A stretch of 64,000 nt of DNA from Macrobrachium rosenbergii (taxonomy: Eukaryota; Arthropoda; Malacostraca; Decapoda; Palaemonidae), in assembly GCF_040412425.1 (NCBI RefSeq), contig NC_089781.1:47693175-47757174 (forward strand), written 5' to 3'. Below, in pieces: positions 44,216 to 55,434 of the stretch. The position numbers and the translations under genes are program-made. The stretch's first letter is position 1; each line of letters starts with the position of its first letter. Under the pieces are notes generated by a model. The model did no database searches. It was not told the origin of the DNA and saw only the letters and a list, made by a program, of their open reading frames with translations.

Positions 44216-45760
44216 ACCCACTTCAGGCTTCAGTAAAAGCGAATCTACGAAGACTTTTAGAAAGAAATGAAGTTTTATGCCCTCAAGTTCCAGGAGAAAG
44301 TCAACTACAGGCCTTCAGGAAAGTCTGGAGAGAATTAGGAACAGAACATTGGGTGGTGAAGGTTCTAAGAGAAAGATATGTAATTCCTTTTCTGTCTCCT
44401 CCCTCCTCTGTCATTATCCCCAATAGCTTTTCCTTCTTATCTTCAGCAGCAGAGAAAGTTTCTTATTCTCCAATAAGAGGTGGTAGCTTTGCTAGAGAAG
44501 GCGATCGAGCGGGTGTCAGGAGACATGGCGGGGTTCTAGATGTGTCAAAACTCAACGCCTTCATTCGGCTATCCCATTCCTCCTTGGAATCAGCCAGCAC
44601 AGTGCTAGAGGCAATTCAGAAGAACAACTGAATGATATCAGTGGACATGCAGGATGTGTATTTCCACATTCCGATAAACTCTCATTCTTGCAAGTTTCTT
44701 CAGTTTGTGTTTGCATGGAAGGTATTTCAGTTCAAGGCACTTTGTTTCAGCCTGTGTATGGCTCCTCAGGTATTCACGAGAATTTTAGTGCCACTAGGAG
44801 TATGGTGTCACCTCTTGGGAATAAGGATTCTGCTCAGTTTAGACGACTGGCTGGTGTTGGTCAACTCTGGACAGAGTTTTGAGGGCCAGGAGTCTGTTGC
44901 TTTGCCTGGCTCTTTCTCTGGGCATTGTGATAAATTTTCAGAAGTCTGCACTGGGTCCAGCTCATTCCATTCTCTACCTGGGGATGAGGATAGACTCACA
45001 ATTTTCAGGTTTTTCCTTCAGAGAAATGAATAGACAATTTTTTATATCTCCTCAGAAAATTTCAGCTCTTAAGGAGGCTTCCAGCAAAGCTCTGGCTGTC
45101 TCTGCTGGACACATGGCATCTTTAGAGAAATTTGTTGGGTCAGTAAAACTCATGATGCGGCCAGTTCATTTTTATTTGAGAAAGACATGGGACAGGAAGT
45201 CTCAGCCAGACTTCCTTTTAGTCTTGCTCCCTGTCAATCTTCAAGAGACGTTGACATGGTGGAGTGACCGTCAAAGACTGGAGAAAGGGTTATCCCTTGT
45301 TTTTAGGCACTTCTCTAACAGGCTGGGGAGCATGCCTGGGAAGCCAACAGCTGTCCAGACAGTGGTCTCCACAAGAGAAGGATTTGCACATGAACAATCT
45401 AGAGCTGTTGGCTATATGGAAGGCACTTCTTCATTGCAAGCATCTAGCTAGAGGAAAAGTCATAGCAGTCTTTTCAGACAGTATAACCTCTTTGGCATAC
45501 ATCAGGAACCGGGGCAGAACGAAATTGGAGTCAGTGTTTCAGTTAGTGGGGAGGTTGCTTCTTTGGGCTGAAGCCAGGAGCATAGTGTTGGTCTCAGTTC
45601 ATTTTGGGAAAAGACAACATGTTGGCGGATCATTTGAGTAGGAAGGACAAGTCCTTCACACAGAGTGGTCATTACATCTGCAAGTATGCCAGTCTCTATG
45701 GGGAGCACTGAATGTGGATCTGTTCACGACATTATTGAGCAAAAAGTTCCTGGTGTATTG
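44216..45760 (+). pseudogene. DIRS-F reverse transcriptase and RNase H
   Basis: The RT reads GGVLDVSKLNAFI near 44528, ISVDMQDVYFHIPI near 44635 and LCMAPQVFTRI near 44750. The catalytic box LSLDDWLVL near 44835 has Ser in place of Tyr before Leu-Asp-Asp. An in-frame TGA at 44629-44631 sits just before motif A, where Trp would be suitable. A frameshift near 44875 leads into the thumb (LGMRIDSQFSGF). In the RNase H, GTSLTGWGACLGSQ lies near 45305, AVFSDSITSLAYI near 45467, and LADHLSR near 45622. VDLFTTLLSKKF follows near 45716. Confidence 0.8.
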
Positions 45761-47110
45761 TTCTCCATGCCAGGACCCTCAGGTTTGGGCAGTAGAAGTT
45801 TCTTCAAGATTGGTCCAGTCTGGATGCTTATGCTTCTCCTCCTTTTGCAGTAATAAGGAAAGTGCTGAACAAGTTTCAGGATTCAGTCCACTGCAGAATG
45901 ATTCTAGTAGCTTCTTGGTGGCCTCAGAGAGAATGGTTTCTGGACCTGTTAACTCTTTCGATAGATCTTCCTCGTATTCTTTTGTTAAGGAAGGATCTAC
46001 TCAAACAACTGAGTTCAGTGAGGTTCCACCAAAACCTCCGTGTGCTGCATTTCACCTCTTAGAGACTCTTGACTGTCTCCTCTGAGCGAGGAGCTTTTCT
46101 AAACTTTCCTGAAAGTCTATCCTTAAATCAAGATGAGCTTCAACCTCGGCCCTGTATCAAAGACAATGGTTTGTGTACTACTCCTGATGTCATTCTAGAG
46201 GGATTTCCAGCATCAGTACCTCTGTAGATAACATTATAAAATTCTGACATTTTCTTAGATATAGTAAGAATCTTTCGGTAGCTGCTATTTGAGGGTATGA
46301 GTCCATGCTTTCTTCATTTTTACAGCATGTACAATTGGACATTTCCAGCAATTCAGATCTTAAAGAGGTGTTAAGATCGTGTGAGACTGAAAACCCTAGA
46401 CTGCAATATCAATCTCTTTCATGGAACTTGGATGTAGTCTTGGAGTTCTTATCCGCATTTCCATTTGAGCCTTTGGAATCTGCTTCACTGAAGTTTTTGA
46501 CCATGAAAACTTTTTTTTTTTTTTTTTGTTAGCACTAGCGACAACGGCAAAAAGATTGAGCGAGTTACAAGCATTCTCCTACACGGTAGGTTTCTGTAAA
46601 GGAGATGCCATTTTATCATTTATGCCTTTGTTCAGGGCAAAAAAATGATGTTAAGGCTAAGCTCCTGCCAAGAATGGTAAAGATTCCTAATTTAACCTCT
46701 TAGGTGGGGTATGAAGAAGAGGCTCTACTCTGTCCTGTGAAGGCTATTAAAATCTATTTAGATAGGTTAAAGCTGCCAAGAGGTAAAGTTAATAATTTGT
46801 TTTGGGGTGTTAGGAAGCGTAACACTCCATTATCTAAGATCTGATGTCCTTTTTGGTTAAGCATTTGGTAAAACTATCTCATGAAGAGTTGTCCTCAAAT
46901 CTTTTACCTTTATTTATTGAAGGTAAATATTAATAGTGTGAGGGCAGTTGCTACATCTTTTAGTTTTTTAAAAATTTGTCTCCTGAAGATGTAATTAATG
47001 CAGCACAGTGGAAATGCAATTCAGTTTTTGCTGCTCATTAACTTAAAGATGTATAAATCACATTCGAAAACCGTAAAGCCCTTTCCTGCTAGTAGCAGCA
47101 GGTGAAGTCT
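45761..47110 (+). pseudogene. DIRS-F tyrosine recombinase remnant
   Basis: A linker with ASWWPQREWFLDLL (near 45912) is followed by the recombinase core. KRLSELQAFSYTVGF near 46552 holds the first Arg, EEALLCPVKAIKIYLDRL lies near 46711, and a region near 46940 reads SVRAVATSF with the His position unclear. QWKCNSVFAAH near 47008 is close to the nucleophile region. A 19-base T run at 46509-46527 and several stops break it. It is inactive. Confidence 0.7.
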
Positions 47111-47540
47111 TTTCCTGAACTGAAAGAAAGAGCTACTTTTTTTAGGTTCATTATTTTATCCTGGCTTTGATTTGTGGGGAGCATGAAAGTACTTTTGTTG
47201 TACAGGAGCGTACCTTTGTGTCATAGGTATTTCTTGTTTATTGACTATCATTTGGTTTTGGGGCTTTCAGACCCAGGCACAGGGGTCCAGTCACGCCGCT
47301 TCTTCCATGCTGGCTGAAGAAGAAGCGGTTTTCTCAGCAAGGCTCCTCTTAGCTGCACACACATTAGGGTCTTGCACCCTGAATAGAATCTACCTTCTGG
47401 CGGCAGTATTACCCAGAGAGGATTCCAGATTAGGTAAGAATATTTTTGGGTTTCACACAGTAAGCTCAGCTCACTTGGCTGAGTGGAATTTTGTCTAGCT
47501 GCACTACCCGCCATTCATTTCTATGTGTGGGAGTCACCGA
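47111..47540 (+). other. DIRS-F 3' untranslated region
   Basis: Non-coding sequence up to the ICR. No other feature was recognised. Confidence 0.55.
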
Positions 47541-47785
47541 ATTTAACAGTAGGTAAGGTTCATCCCAAATAATATAAATTTTCATAATAAAATTTATTAT
47601 TTGGATACTTGAATACTGTTAAATTGGCATCCCGCCCAGCCTCCCCACATCTTAGTGGGCTGTCAAGGAGAATTCTAACTAGAGCTTAAAACATTCGAAC
47701 ACACCTGGTGGAGAAACAGGTGAACTAGACAGTTGTCCGGTTCAAATAAGAAGTTTGATTATGAAAATTTATATTTTAGTAGGCT
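47541..47785. repeat. DIRS-F internal complementary region and right ITR
   Basis: Bases 47548-47575 (gtaaggttcatcccaaataa) complement the left end at 41378-41402. Bases 47576-47625 (aattttcataataaaattta) complement the right end near 47740-47785. The right ITR (47640-47785) is an inverted copy of about 41440-41545. Confidence 0.85.
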
Positions 47786-48099
47786 TGCTTACATTTAAAA
47801 GTGTCCAAACCTATATTTTAACATATCTTATGCAACAGAATTACTGGAAATCAATATGCAACAGAATTACTGGAAATCAAAGCCAACCCGTGAATCACAA
47901 ATTTGCTTCACTTTCCAGCAAAGACTGCAGGTAACTGAATTTACTTATGACAGGTAAATTGGTATCATCACCTAAAGCAAAAAACGGTCCCAGAAGGACT
48001 GCCACTCAGTCAGATCACTCCTGAATTTGGCAACTCTGATCTAGGTAATCTTACACTCATGGAAGCATTTACAGGTCTACCAGAACACATCCATAGGAT
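47786..48099. other. No recognisable feature
   Basis: AT-rich flank of DIRS-F. It contains a 31-base perfect tandem duplication (atgcaacagaattactggaa and on) at about 47829-47890. Confidence 0.6.
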
Positions 48100-48450
48100 T
48101 CTGTTTGCTGGATTTCTCGTCCTTGGCCATTTCATTCAAGTACTGGGTGCTTTCACTTGCCATAGCCTAGAATCTTGATGAAATTGGAATGTGGCATTGA
48201 TGTCCTTGTTGAGTTCATCAGGGTCATCAAGCATTGCTTCATAACAGCTTTGGGTATCATCCAGATTAGCTGTTCTTGCATTAGATTCATCAATCGCATC
48301 TTCTAGTTCATTACAAATTAACATCCTCTAGCTCAATACCAATCAAATCTTCTTTTGCTTTATCCAACAAAGCCTTTAAAACCTTGGAGAAATGGGTAAC
48401 CCATCCCCTTGCAGACATGCAGGTTATTCCCAACCTTTCAAGATTGGCCA
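48100..48450 (-). pseudogene. BEL/Pao-like gag N-terminal fragment
   Basis: The minus strand reads MANLERLGITCMSARGW from 48450. After a frame break it reads ELEDAIDESNARTANLDD and then MLDDPDELNKDI from about 48312 to 48205. The short acidic helical block with DDPDEL resembles the N-terminal gag region of BEL/Pao elements. No other part of such an element is nearby. The family call is from memory of the general pattern. Confidence 0.45.
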
Positions 48451-49280
48451 TATTTTGTCAAATACTGTACACTTTTTCCTGGGATTATACTCAAGTCCAC
48501 ACTAATCCAGGGCCTGGGCACCATTAAATGTTGCGACACAGCTTTCTTACTCAACAGATAGACAATGATAGGCCACAAAATAGGCTGGGAAAATCAAGAG
48601 CTCAAACATCCTTTAAAATTAAGCTTTAGTCTTTCTTCAGTTCAAAACATGTTGCTTCACAGCATGAAATAACAGCTAGACAGAGGGAAATTCTACAAAG
48701 GTAAACTGAACTCTCATGTTATTTATTTAAGCCAAAATTATGAAATTAAATCTGTGTGAAGCACAGATGAATAATTATCAAAGGAAAGAAATAATGGAGT
48801 AAAACAAAGTATCCCTAAAATATGCATTGATTGGAATGTTAATGTAGCACTATAATGAAATGAAGCCTCAGTTCATATAATAGACCTGTACTAATACAAA
48901 TAACCAGTTCATATGATAGGTCTGTAGTGATATTATGATCAAATCCTTATATACCGATAATAATAGTGTCATTTCGTATAATAGGCCTACAAAACCCACT
49001 ATAAAGGTCTAATATTTATAATAGACCTGTACCTGTAATTTTTAAAATAGACCTTATGACAAAAAAGCCTTCATTCTTATCAGTGGGACATTGTGAAATA
49101 ACACACTAACAATAAAACACAAGTAAAAATTCATTTTGAGTGAAACCTTCTTACTGGGAGTGATAAACCAACTGTTTTTAAATTCGACTTTTTTCTTATT
49201 CACCCCTTACCTTCGTAACCCCTCTTCACATAATATGGTTAAAGTTATTTTTTTCTGAGAGGCCAATGGTGAAGGCTACC
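48451..49280. other. AT-rich DNA with degenerate short repeats
   Basis: Between 48860 and 49030 the phrase cata(ta)ataggcctgta recurs in several variants. Nothing else was recognised. Confidence 0.5.
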
Positions 49281-49455
49281 ATGAGCATCCATAGAGGATG
49301 GTTTTTTTTAATCACAAAAGGTGACCTTGTTCCAAAATTCATCTCTCATTGGATACCGTGAGCGTCCGTAGAGAATTTTTTTATCACAAAAGATGACCTT
49401 GTTCCAAAATTCATCTCATTGGATGTTGTGAGCATCTGTAGAGAATGTTTTTTTC
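49281..49455. repeat. Three tandem units of about 70-77 bp
   Basis: The block gtgagcgtccgtagagaa or its variants starts at 49281, 49358 and 49428. The segment ccttgttccaaaattcatct is shared between the units. Confidence 0.85.
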
Positions 49456-49600
49456 ATCACAAAAAGTGCAGTTAGTCATGAAAATGAGATGAAAGTTCAG
49501 TAATTATTGAACATTTCTCAGTGAAAAATACCATGAATGAGCATATTTTCAGCGAATAATGCATATACGAGGTATGTTCAATAAGTAATGAGAAAATGTC
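49440..49600. mobile_element. Tigger-type MITE fragment followed by a mariner-like end
   Basis: Bases 49455-49560 match the interior of the MITE at 33680-33790 (gtcatgaaaatga, tctcagcgaaaaatacc). At 49567 the sequence cgaggtatgttcaataagta resembles mariner terminal repeats. No partner end was found. Confidence 0.5.
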
Positions 49601-49716
49601 AGGCGAGACACTAAATATGATTTGATCAGAATACTACTTCATGGTGAAGTACACATACATATATTCTATAAAATGACAAACTGGCAACTTTCTATATTTC
49701 TGGGTTCGACCTGTGT

Positions 49717-50103
49717 TGTGGCGGAATTTCAAACCACAAAAAACAGTACACAACACTCACCCTGATCCTCGGTTGCTGGAAGATGGAGTAAGGTGTCCAC
49801 GGTTGCCCACACAGCACCCAAAACCACACAAACAAAACAAGGGAACATAAAAAAAGAAGATAGAATTATATACACAACAAGAACAGTACACTAACAAGGA
49901 AAACCAACAACTCTCAAAAAGCACACAAAAAACTGTCCAAACCAAACGACAGACCAGCACTAGCTCTGACTCAAGACTCTCCAAAACCAAAAAATCCTCA
50001 CATATATTCCACAGACAGACAGCGCCGTAAACAAACTAACGACCTCATCCCTCTTCCAACAACCGAAGCACTCACTAACGACAATTACACACACACACAC
50101 ACA

Positions 50104-50177
<74 letters not shown>

Positions 50178-50225
50178 AAACATTGGGAAATGCTAAATAA
50201 AAACAAATTTATTCATCCCTCTACA
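49717..50225 (-). repeat. 3' LTR of the Gypsy element (509 bp)
   Basis: It starts tgtggcggaatttcaaacca and ends ccctctaca on the plus strand, so it has TG...CA-type ends. It equals the other LTR except for about nine substitutions and a 70-base expansion of (AC)n(CT)n at 50087-50174. Confidence 0.95.
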
Positions 50226-50240
50226 ATTCTCCCCCCTTTT
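50226..50240 (-). other. Polypurine tract of the Gypsy element
   Basis: On the minus strand gctaaaaggggggagaat directly precedes the 3' LTR, where plus-strand DNA synthesis would be primed. Confidence 0.85.
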
Positions 50241-50324
50241 AGCATTTCCCAACCAATACCTTTCACACTGCATTCAAATCGCCTTACGCAACACCCACGG
50301 ATGCTCACTAGCAGGTCCTCTAGA

Positions 50325-52060
50325 TCACGTTCGCGGGCACGCAATCATTCTCTCAGAATCATTCTCTCTTCTAGCAACATTCAAATCCACATCTTCTCCT
50401 CCATTCTCTCTCAGATTCACGCTATCTTCTTCACTATTCCCACTCTCAATTTCATCCACAATCTCATCTATACCCTCTAACTCGTTCCCAAATACCTCCC
50501 CCAATTCTTCAACTAACCCATCCCATTCGCTCATTGACCTTTCCAATTCTTGCAACGATTCATTCATGCTTTCAATCACTTGTATATTACTGCTACGCTC
50601 TCTTACTCTTACACTTTCGCTCACCTCCAACCGTTCACTAACCACTACACGTTCAGTCAACTCAGTTATATCAAACCCGCATATGCTATACGTTCTATTC
50701 ATACCATCCCATTCATCCATATTACACGCTTTATCACTCATTTCCACTTTGGCACTCACACCCCTATCATACAACTTACGACCATTCCGTTCACTTACGT
50801 TCTTCCCTTTCTTACGTTTACTACCATACTCTATCAAAACAAATTGCTGATCCTCCATACACAAGCTCTCATGCATACTTGGTTCACCCACATTCGATTT
50901 CAACCATTTATACACCCCATTCTCTCTCACATATTCCGGTACATCCTTCCATCTACGCAATTGGTTGTGATGCGCTCGTATTTCTCTCACACTACCATCT
51001 ACACATACTTCCCCTACAACATAACTAAGCCCACTGGGACCAACTTCCAACACTTCATACGGACCCTCAAATTTTTCACGCACTTTATTTACATTCAACC
51101 GCCCTTTCTCGATTACTTCTTTCAACACTTTCTCGCCCACCTTGTAACTTTCAAACCTCTCATGCGCCTTCTTCCATACCTCTCTATCATTCTCAGATAT
51201 ACCCAATCTCGGTCTCACTATCTTTTCAAAATTTAATACTGTACATATTTACACGGAGACATACCAATACCCTTATGCACGGTGGCATTGTATACCCACA
51301 ACGCTCGCCCAACATTTACATCCCAATCATTATCACATTCACTCATCATACGTAAGATCTCTGTCAACGTTCTCACCGTTCGTTCCGCCAATCCATTCGC
51401 ACTGGGCATATACGGCGTACAGTACACATGTTCTATGCCCCAATCACGCAACATTTGCCCAAACTCCCATCCAACAAATTCAGGCCCATTGTCACTCAAC
51501 ATTCGCGTCGGCTTGCACACACATTGGCAACATCACTTGACCCACCATTCTCGCTACAGTCTCACTCTTTTTGTTCCGAATCGCTACCACATATGCAAAC
51601 TTACTCAAATGATCTACCATTACAACCATTCCCACATGTCCTCTAGCAGTCACAGGCAACGACACACAATCAATCACAACCATCTCAAATAACTCTTTCA
51701 TCTGCAATCGCAACACAGGTGGATTCGCATGCACACTTTGATACTTACCCTTCTGACAGTCCGCATTAACGTAATCGCTACATCCGCACAAATTTTACTC
51801 AGTCCAGGCACATACAATCTCTCTCTCATACATTCCCATAATTTATTTTTCCCCAGATGCCCAAACCTATTATGCACCAATAAACACATACCCACGGCTG
51901 CGTCTCCGAAAATACTGGCACATGCACTTCCCATCCCATATTCCTTCCTGATGCAAAAAATAAACTATACCTTTACATACAACAAATCTCTTAGCACTTC
52001 GCTTATACACTTCTAACTCAGACGGCCAACTTCCTACTCTTACACCCCTAACACACACTC
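50325..52060 (-). pseudogene. Gypsy integrase with GPY/F module and long C-terminal tail
   Basis: The zinc-binding head reads HNRFGHLGKNKLWECMRERL near 51870-51820. The catalytic core has its first Asp in FEMVVIDCVSL near 51690, the second in MLSDNGPEFVGW near 51495, and the Glu in NGLAERTVRTL near 51395, so the DDE triad is complete. The chromatin-facing GPY/F module reads KFEGPYEVLEVGP near 51073. An acidic 200-residue tail with low complexity ends at 50325. Frameshifts lie near 51930, 51770, 51520 and 51230. Confidence 0.88.
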
Positions 52061-52205
52061 TCTTAACATATTTATTTTCATGTACTGATTTTGCATCTGC
52101 TTAATTTCCTCTTCACTCAACAAATCATTTTCACTCCTTGCAATATCTACCATACCTACAAAACTAGTTTTAGACACATCCCTCCTTTAACCTTCGTTAT
52201 TTCCC

Positions 52206-52808
52206 TGCCGCCCTTTCCTAAAATTCCCCTCCCGACATCCACACTTATATCATGCATTCTCATAAAATCAATTCCTAATAAAAACATGTTGGCATATCAT
52301 TCTCATCCATGACTACAAAATTATGTATTATTTCAAATCCCCCTAACTGAATTTTTAATTGTACCTCCTCCCATACTAACACACTCCCTTGTCCCAAACC
52401 ATGTATCCTTACACTCGTTGATTTTCTTTTTATATCCCAATCGCACCTTTCCAATTCACTAACTACTGTACTACTCACTAACGACACTTGTGCTCCCATG
52501 TCTACCAAACTACAATATTTATTCTGATCCACCACTACATTCGTTACTAATTTACCTTTCGCTTCATGCATACACGCTCTCACGGCTACATTCACCTGCT
52601 TAGCTTCCTCACAACCATCCTCATCGCATTCATCTTCAACGATATCCTCAACCCTACCCCTTATTCCCTCATGTTCCCCACAATCACCCTTCTTAACCAG
52701 CCAGCTACAAGTATCCTTTCCACAGTGAACAATTAAAATCACTTTCGTACCATTTTCATTCACCCTTCCTTTATACTCCACCGGCCTATTCCATCCAAAG
52801 AACAATCA
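52206..52808 (-). pseudogene. Second retropepsin-like domain in Gypsy pol, between RNase H and integrase
   Basis: This segment follows RNase H in the same frame after one TGA at 52806-52808, so it belongs to the pol polyprotein. After an acidic, Cys-containing linker it reads YCSLVDMGAQVSLVSSTVV near 52515-52460, the active-site block of retropepsins but with Met in place of Thr (DMG for DTG). IHGLGQGSVLVWEEV and a phobic strand (FVVMDENDMP) follow, and after a frameshift near 52290 LLGIDFM, the usual second conserved block. The canonical protease lies separately at 55330-54900. The element thus carries two protease-like folds. Confidence 0.75.
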
Positions 52809-53690
52809 TACTGTAATTTTAAACATTTCAGCCACTACCAACAACACTTTCACTAACTTTTCCTCCTCATCTAATTCCCTTCCTTCCTCATGCACTCCTC
52901 CTTCTGGCATCTCATTCATCACCTTTTCACGCAACTCGTTCATGCTTGCAGGCACTCCGTCAATCAACCCATTTGTTTCCAAATTACTCAACCCCCCAAA
53001 CAGACATTCCCACACTCGATTCTCCCCTACATACTGTTGCTTTACCACAAATCCTACAGGTACTTGGTCCTGGTCCCAGTCGCTCCTAACCCTATCATCT
53101 CGTTCAGTCCACATACGCGACATAACATCTGCAACAATATTCTGTCTACCTTGTACATACTCTACCTTAAAACTAAACTCATTCAAATCCTCTATCGTTC
53201 TCGCAATTCTAGCATTCACACTCTCCTTTTTAACCATATATACTAACGGTCGATGGTCCGTCCGTATCACAAAATCTACCCCATACAAAAATACTTTCAA
53301 CGCTTTCACACAAAACCTTATTGCAGCCAATTCCTTTTCAATCACCGAATATTTCAACTCTGCCTTTCCAAACGCCTTGCTCACATACGCAATTACTCTC
53401 AATTGTTCTCCCCCATTCGCCTTCTGCATTTGTACCAAGCATCCTCCCATACTATATTTACTTGCATCCGTATACAGTTCTAGTTTATTCGCATTCTCAC
53501 TATAGTCCGGGAAAGCCAACGTCACGTCTCTAGCAGCCTCCTCTTTCAATCTCTCGAACGCTTCGATCATTCGCTCATCCCATTTCAATCTTACACAATT
53601 TCTCTTCCCGTCCATTCAGTAAGTGGTTTCCGATCCCTGAACAATCTTTTATAAACTTCCTTCCAAACTCAATTAAACCTAAAAATCCTT
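52806..53690 (-). pseudogene. Gypsy RT thumb and RNase H
   Basis: The thumb (53690-53600) reads TVRELKGFLGLIEFG in one frame. The RNase H shows LELYTDASKYSMGGCL near 53475, VIEKELAAIRF near 53345, FVIRTDHRPLVYM near 53270 and NIVADVMSRM near 53130, giving the Asp-Glu-Asp-Asp set. The frame is open from 53615 to the TGA at 52808. RNase H degrades the RNA template during reverse transcription. Confidence 0.9.
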
Positions 53691-54380
53691 TCAACTCACG
53701 CACGGTCCGGGACGTGGAAATTCCCTTACCTTGTTCACGAACTTATCACTCTTCCTTACACCTCTTCCACTCACCATATGCCCTAGGAATTCCACCTCCC
53801 CAGCCAACCAAGCACACTTTCCAAGTTTTACTTTTATTCCTACTTCTTCCAACCTTTCTAACACTTGTTCAAGCAGTTCCATATTCTCTTCTACAGTCTC
53901 ACTCGCAATCAAAATATCATCTATAAAAACAGTTACCTTCTTGCGATCAAACCCAGCCAGGACCACATTCATTGCCCTTTGGAAGGCAGCAGGCGCATTA
54001 GCCAGTCCGAAACTTAATCTCCGGAACTGGTAGTGGCAGGAACTACTAGAAAAGGCCGTAATATGCCTGCTCCCCTCCTCCAGAGGCATCTGGTAATAGC
54101 CCCTTACCAGATCTAATTTTGTAAACACTTTCATTCCATTCATCTTGTACACACAATCAGACACCACATTCATCGGGAATCGCTCTTTCACAGTTACTTC
54201 ATTCACCTTCCGATAATCCACACACATTCGCAAACTTCCATCTGGCTTACGTACCGGTACAATGGGGCTATTCCAGGCGCTCGTACTCCTTTCAATCACT
54301 CCCACCCTCTCAAGCTCCTCACACTGCTCCTCTATCTCACGATTGATAGACGGAGAAAAATGTCGGGGGCGCTGATACAT
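53691..54380 (-). pseudogene. Gypsy reverse transcriptase
   Basis: The fingers read SAWNSPIVPVRKPDGSLRMC near 54285-54230. Motif A is VFTKLDLVRGYYQMPL near 54125, motif B FRRLSFGLANAPAAFQRAM near 54020-53970, and the catalytic box VFIDDILIAS has its Asp pair at 53916-53921. The frame is open for 229 codons. Single-base shifts at about 54378 and 53700 separate it from protease and RNase H. Confidence 0.93.
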
Positions 54381-55330
54381 GGGGTGTCGTCTTCCAGAAC
54401 TATTTTAAATTCGGAAGCTTGATCCCCAAAATCCTCGTCACCACGACTCAGTGCCCCCTGCCTATCCCACAACATTCTCCTCAATCGTTCTCTTACGTTA
54501 TCACTTACATTTTCATCTACCTTTACTCTTTCTTTCAACTCCTCATACATCCAATCATTAACTCCTTTCAAATCACCTGTCATCACCTGCCGTACCTTCA
54601 CGTACCTCTCATCATCCACATTCACCAACGTACGTAATATTCCCACGCAATCTCCCTCACATATTCCTCGGACTCGCTTCTTCCTGACACTCGGCAATGA
54701 CGTTATATATACCCTCGGATCTCCCATGTTCAAAACCCCATCATATACACACACATTTGCCCTGACTAATTTATTTATGTCTATTCCCTCAACCACATAC
54801 TCACACCTATCATTGTTGGCTATCCCGAGGCTATCCGGCCAAGCCACTTTCACACTCACAACTTCTCCAATCTCATGTGGCACTTTTACCCTCTCTGTCG
54901 CAATTACAGGCACTCTCTTCCACAATTTTTGCTCAACCCTACCATCCTTCCCCAAATACAAATCCCCAAGCACATCCCCTTTCATACGTAATTCAATTAC
55001 ATTCATACTAGGACGGACCACCATCCCGCATTTTTTCAAAAACTGACATCCCAATAAAATATCATATTTATCATTCGTACTCTCAATCACACAAAAATCA
55101 CTTTCATCCACCACTACACTCCCAATTTCTAACCGTTCACACACTCTTCCAACCACTGCTACCCTTAAATTTCCAATCCCTCTTACTTCCCCCTGACAAT
55201 TCCTAATCTCACACGTATTCCTCAATTTCTCACATCCATTCTTAAATATGACATTCATACTACACCCGGTATCTACTTAGGCAATCAATCTTACTCCCTT
55301 ACAACACACTTGCACACTCATGCACTCATC
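54332..55330 (-). pseudogene. Gypsy aspartic protease and linker
   Basis: The protease cleaves the gag-pol polyprotein. The active site VDTGCSMNVIF lies at about 55276-55245, preceded by an in-frame TAA at 55277-55279. The second conserved block is DILLGCQFLKK near 55060. A linker of about 230 residues follows and leads to the RT, rich in Val and charged residues and without a known domain. The frame is open from 55276 to 54332. Confidence 0.85.
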
Positions 55331-55434
55331 AGTCTTTCCAGCAAAACCTCCCTCATGCAACAACCCCTCACGTACATGCATCACACGCACCGCTTGCATC
55401 CTAGAGGATCCACCCATTTGAACCCCCTTCACAC

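Larger units (their letters stand above)
41376..47785 (+). mobile_element. DIRS-F, decayed DIRS element with a SINE in gag
   Basis: The left ITR starts near 41378 (tttatttgggatgaacctta). Gag, RT-RNase H and recombinase follow, then an ICR (47541-47625) and the inverted right ITR (47640-47785). The shared ITR core, cacctgtttctccaccaggt, is at about 41500 and inverted near 47705. It begins about 100 bases after DIRS-E ends and belongs to a different subfamily. Confidence 0.88.

Noticed and set aside
50550..51236. Plus-strand ORFs of 228 and 304 codons (second at 56497-57411)
   Set aside because: They are antisense to the Gypsy integrase and gag frames. Their Phe/Thr/Ser/Pro-rich composition is the mirror of Glu/Val/Arg/Gly-rich coding on the minus strand.
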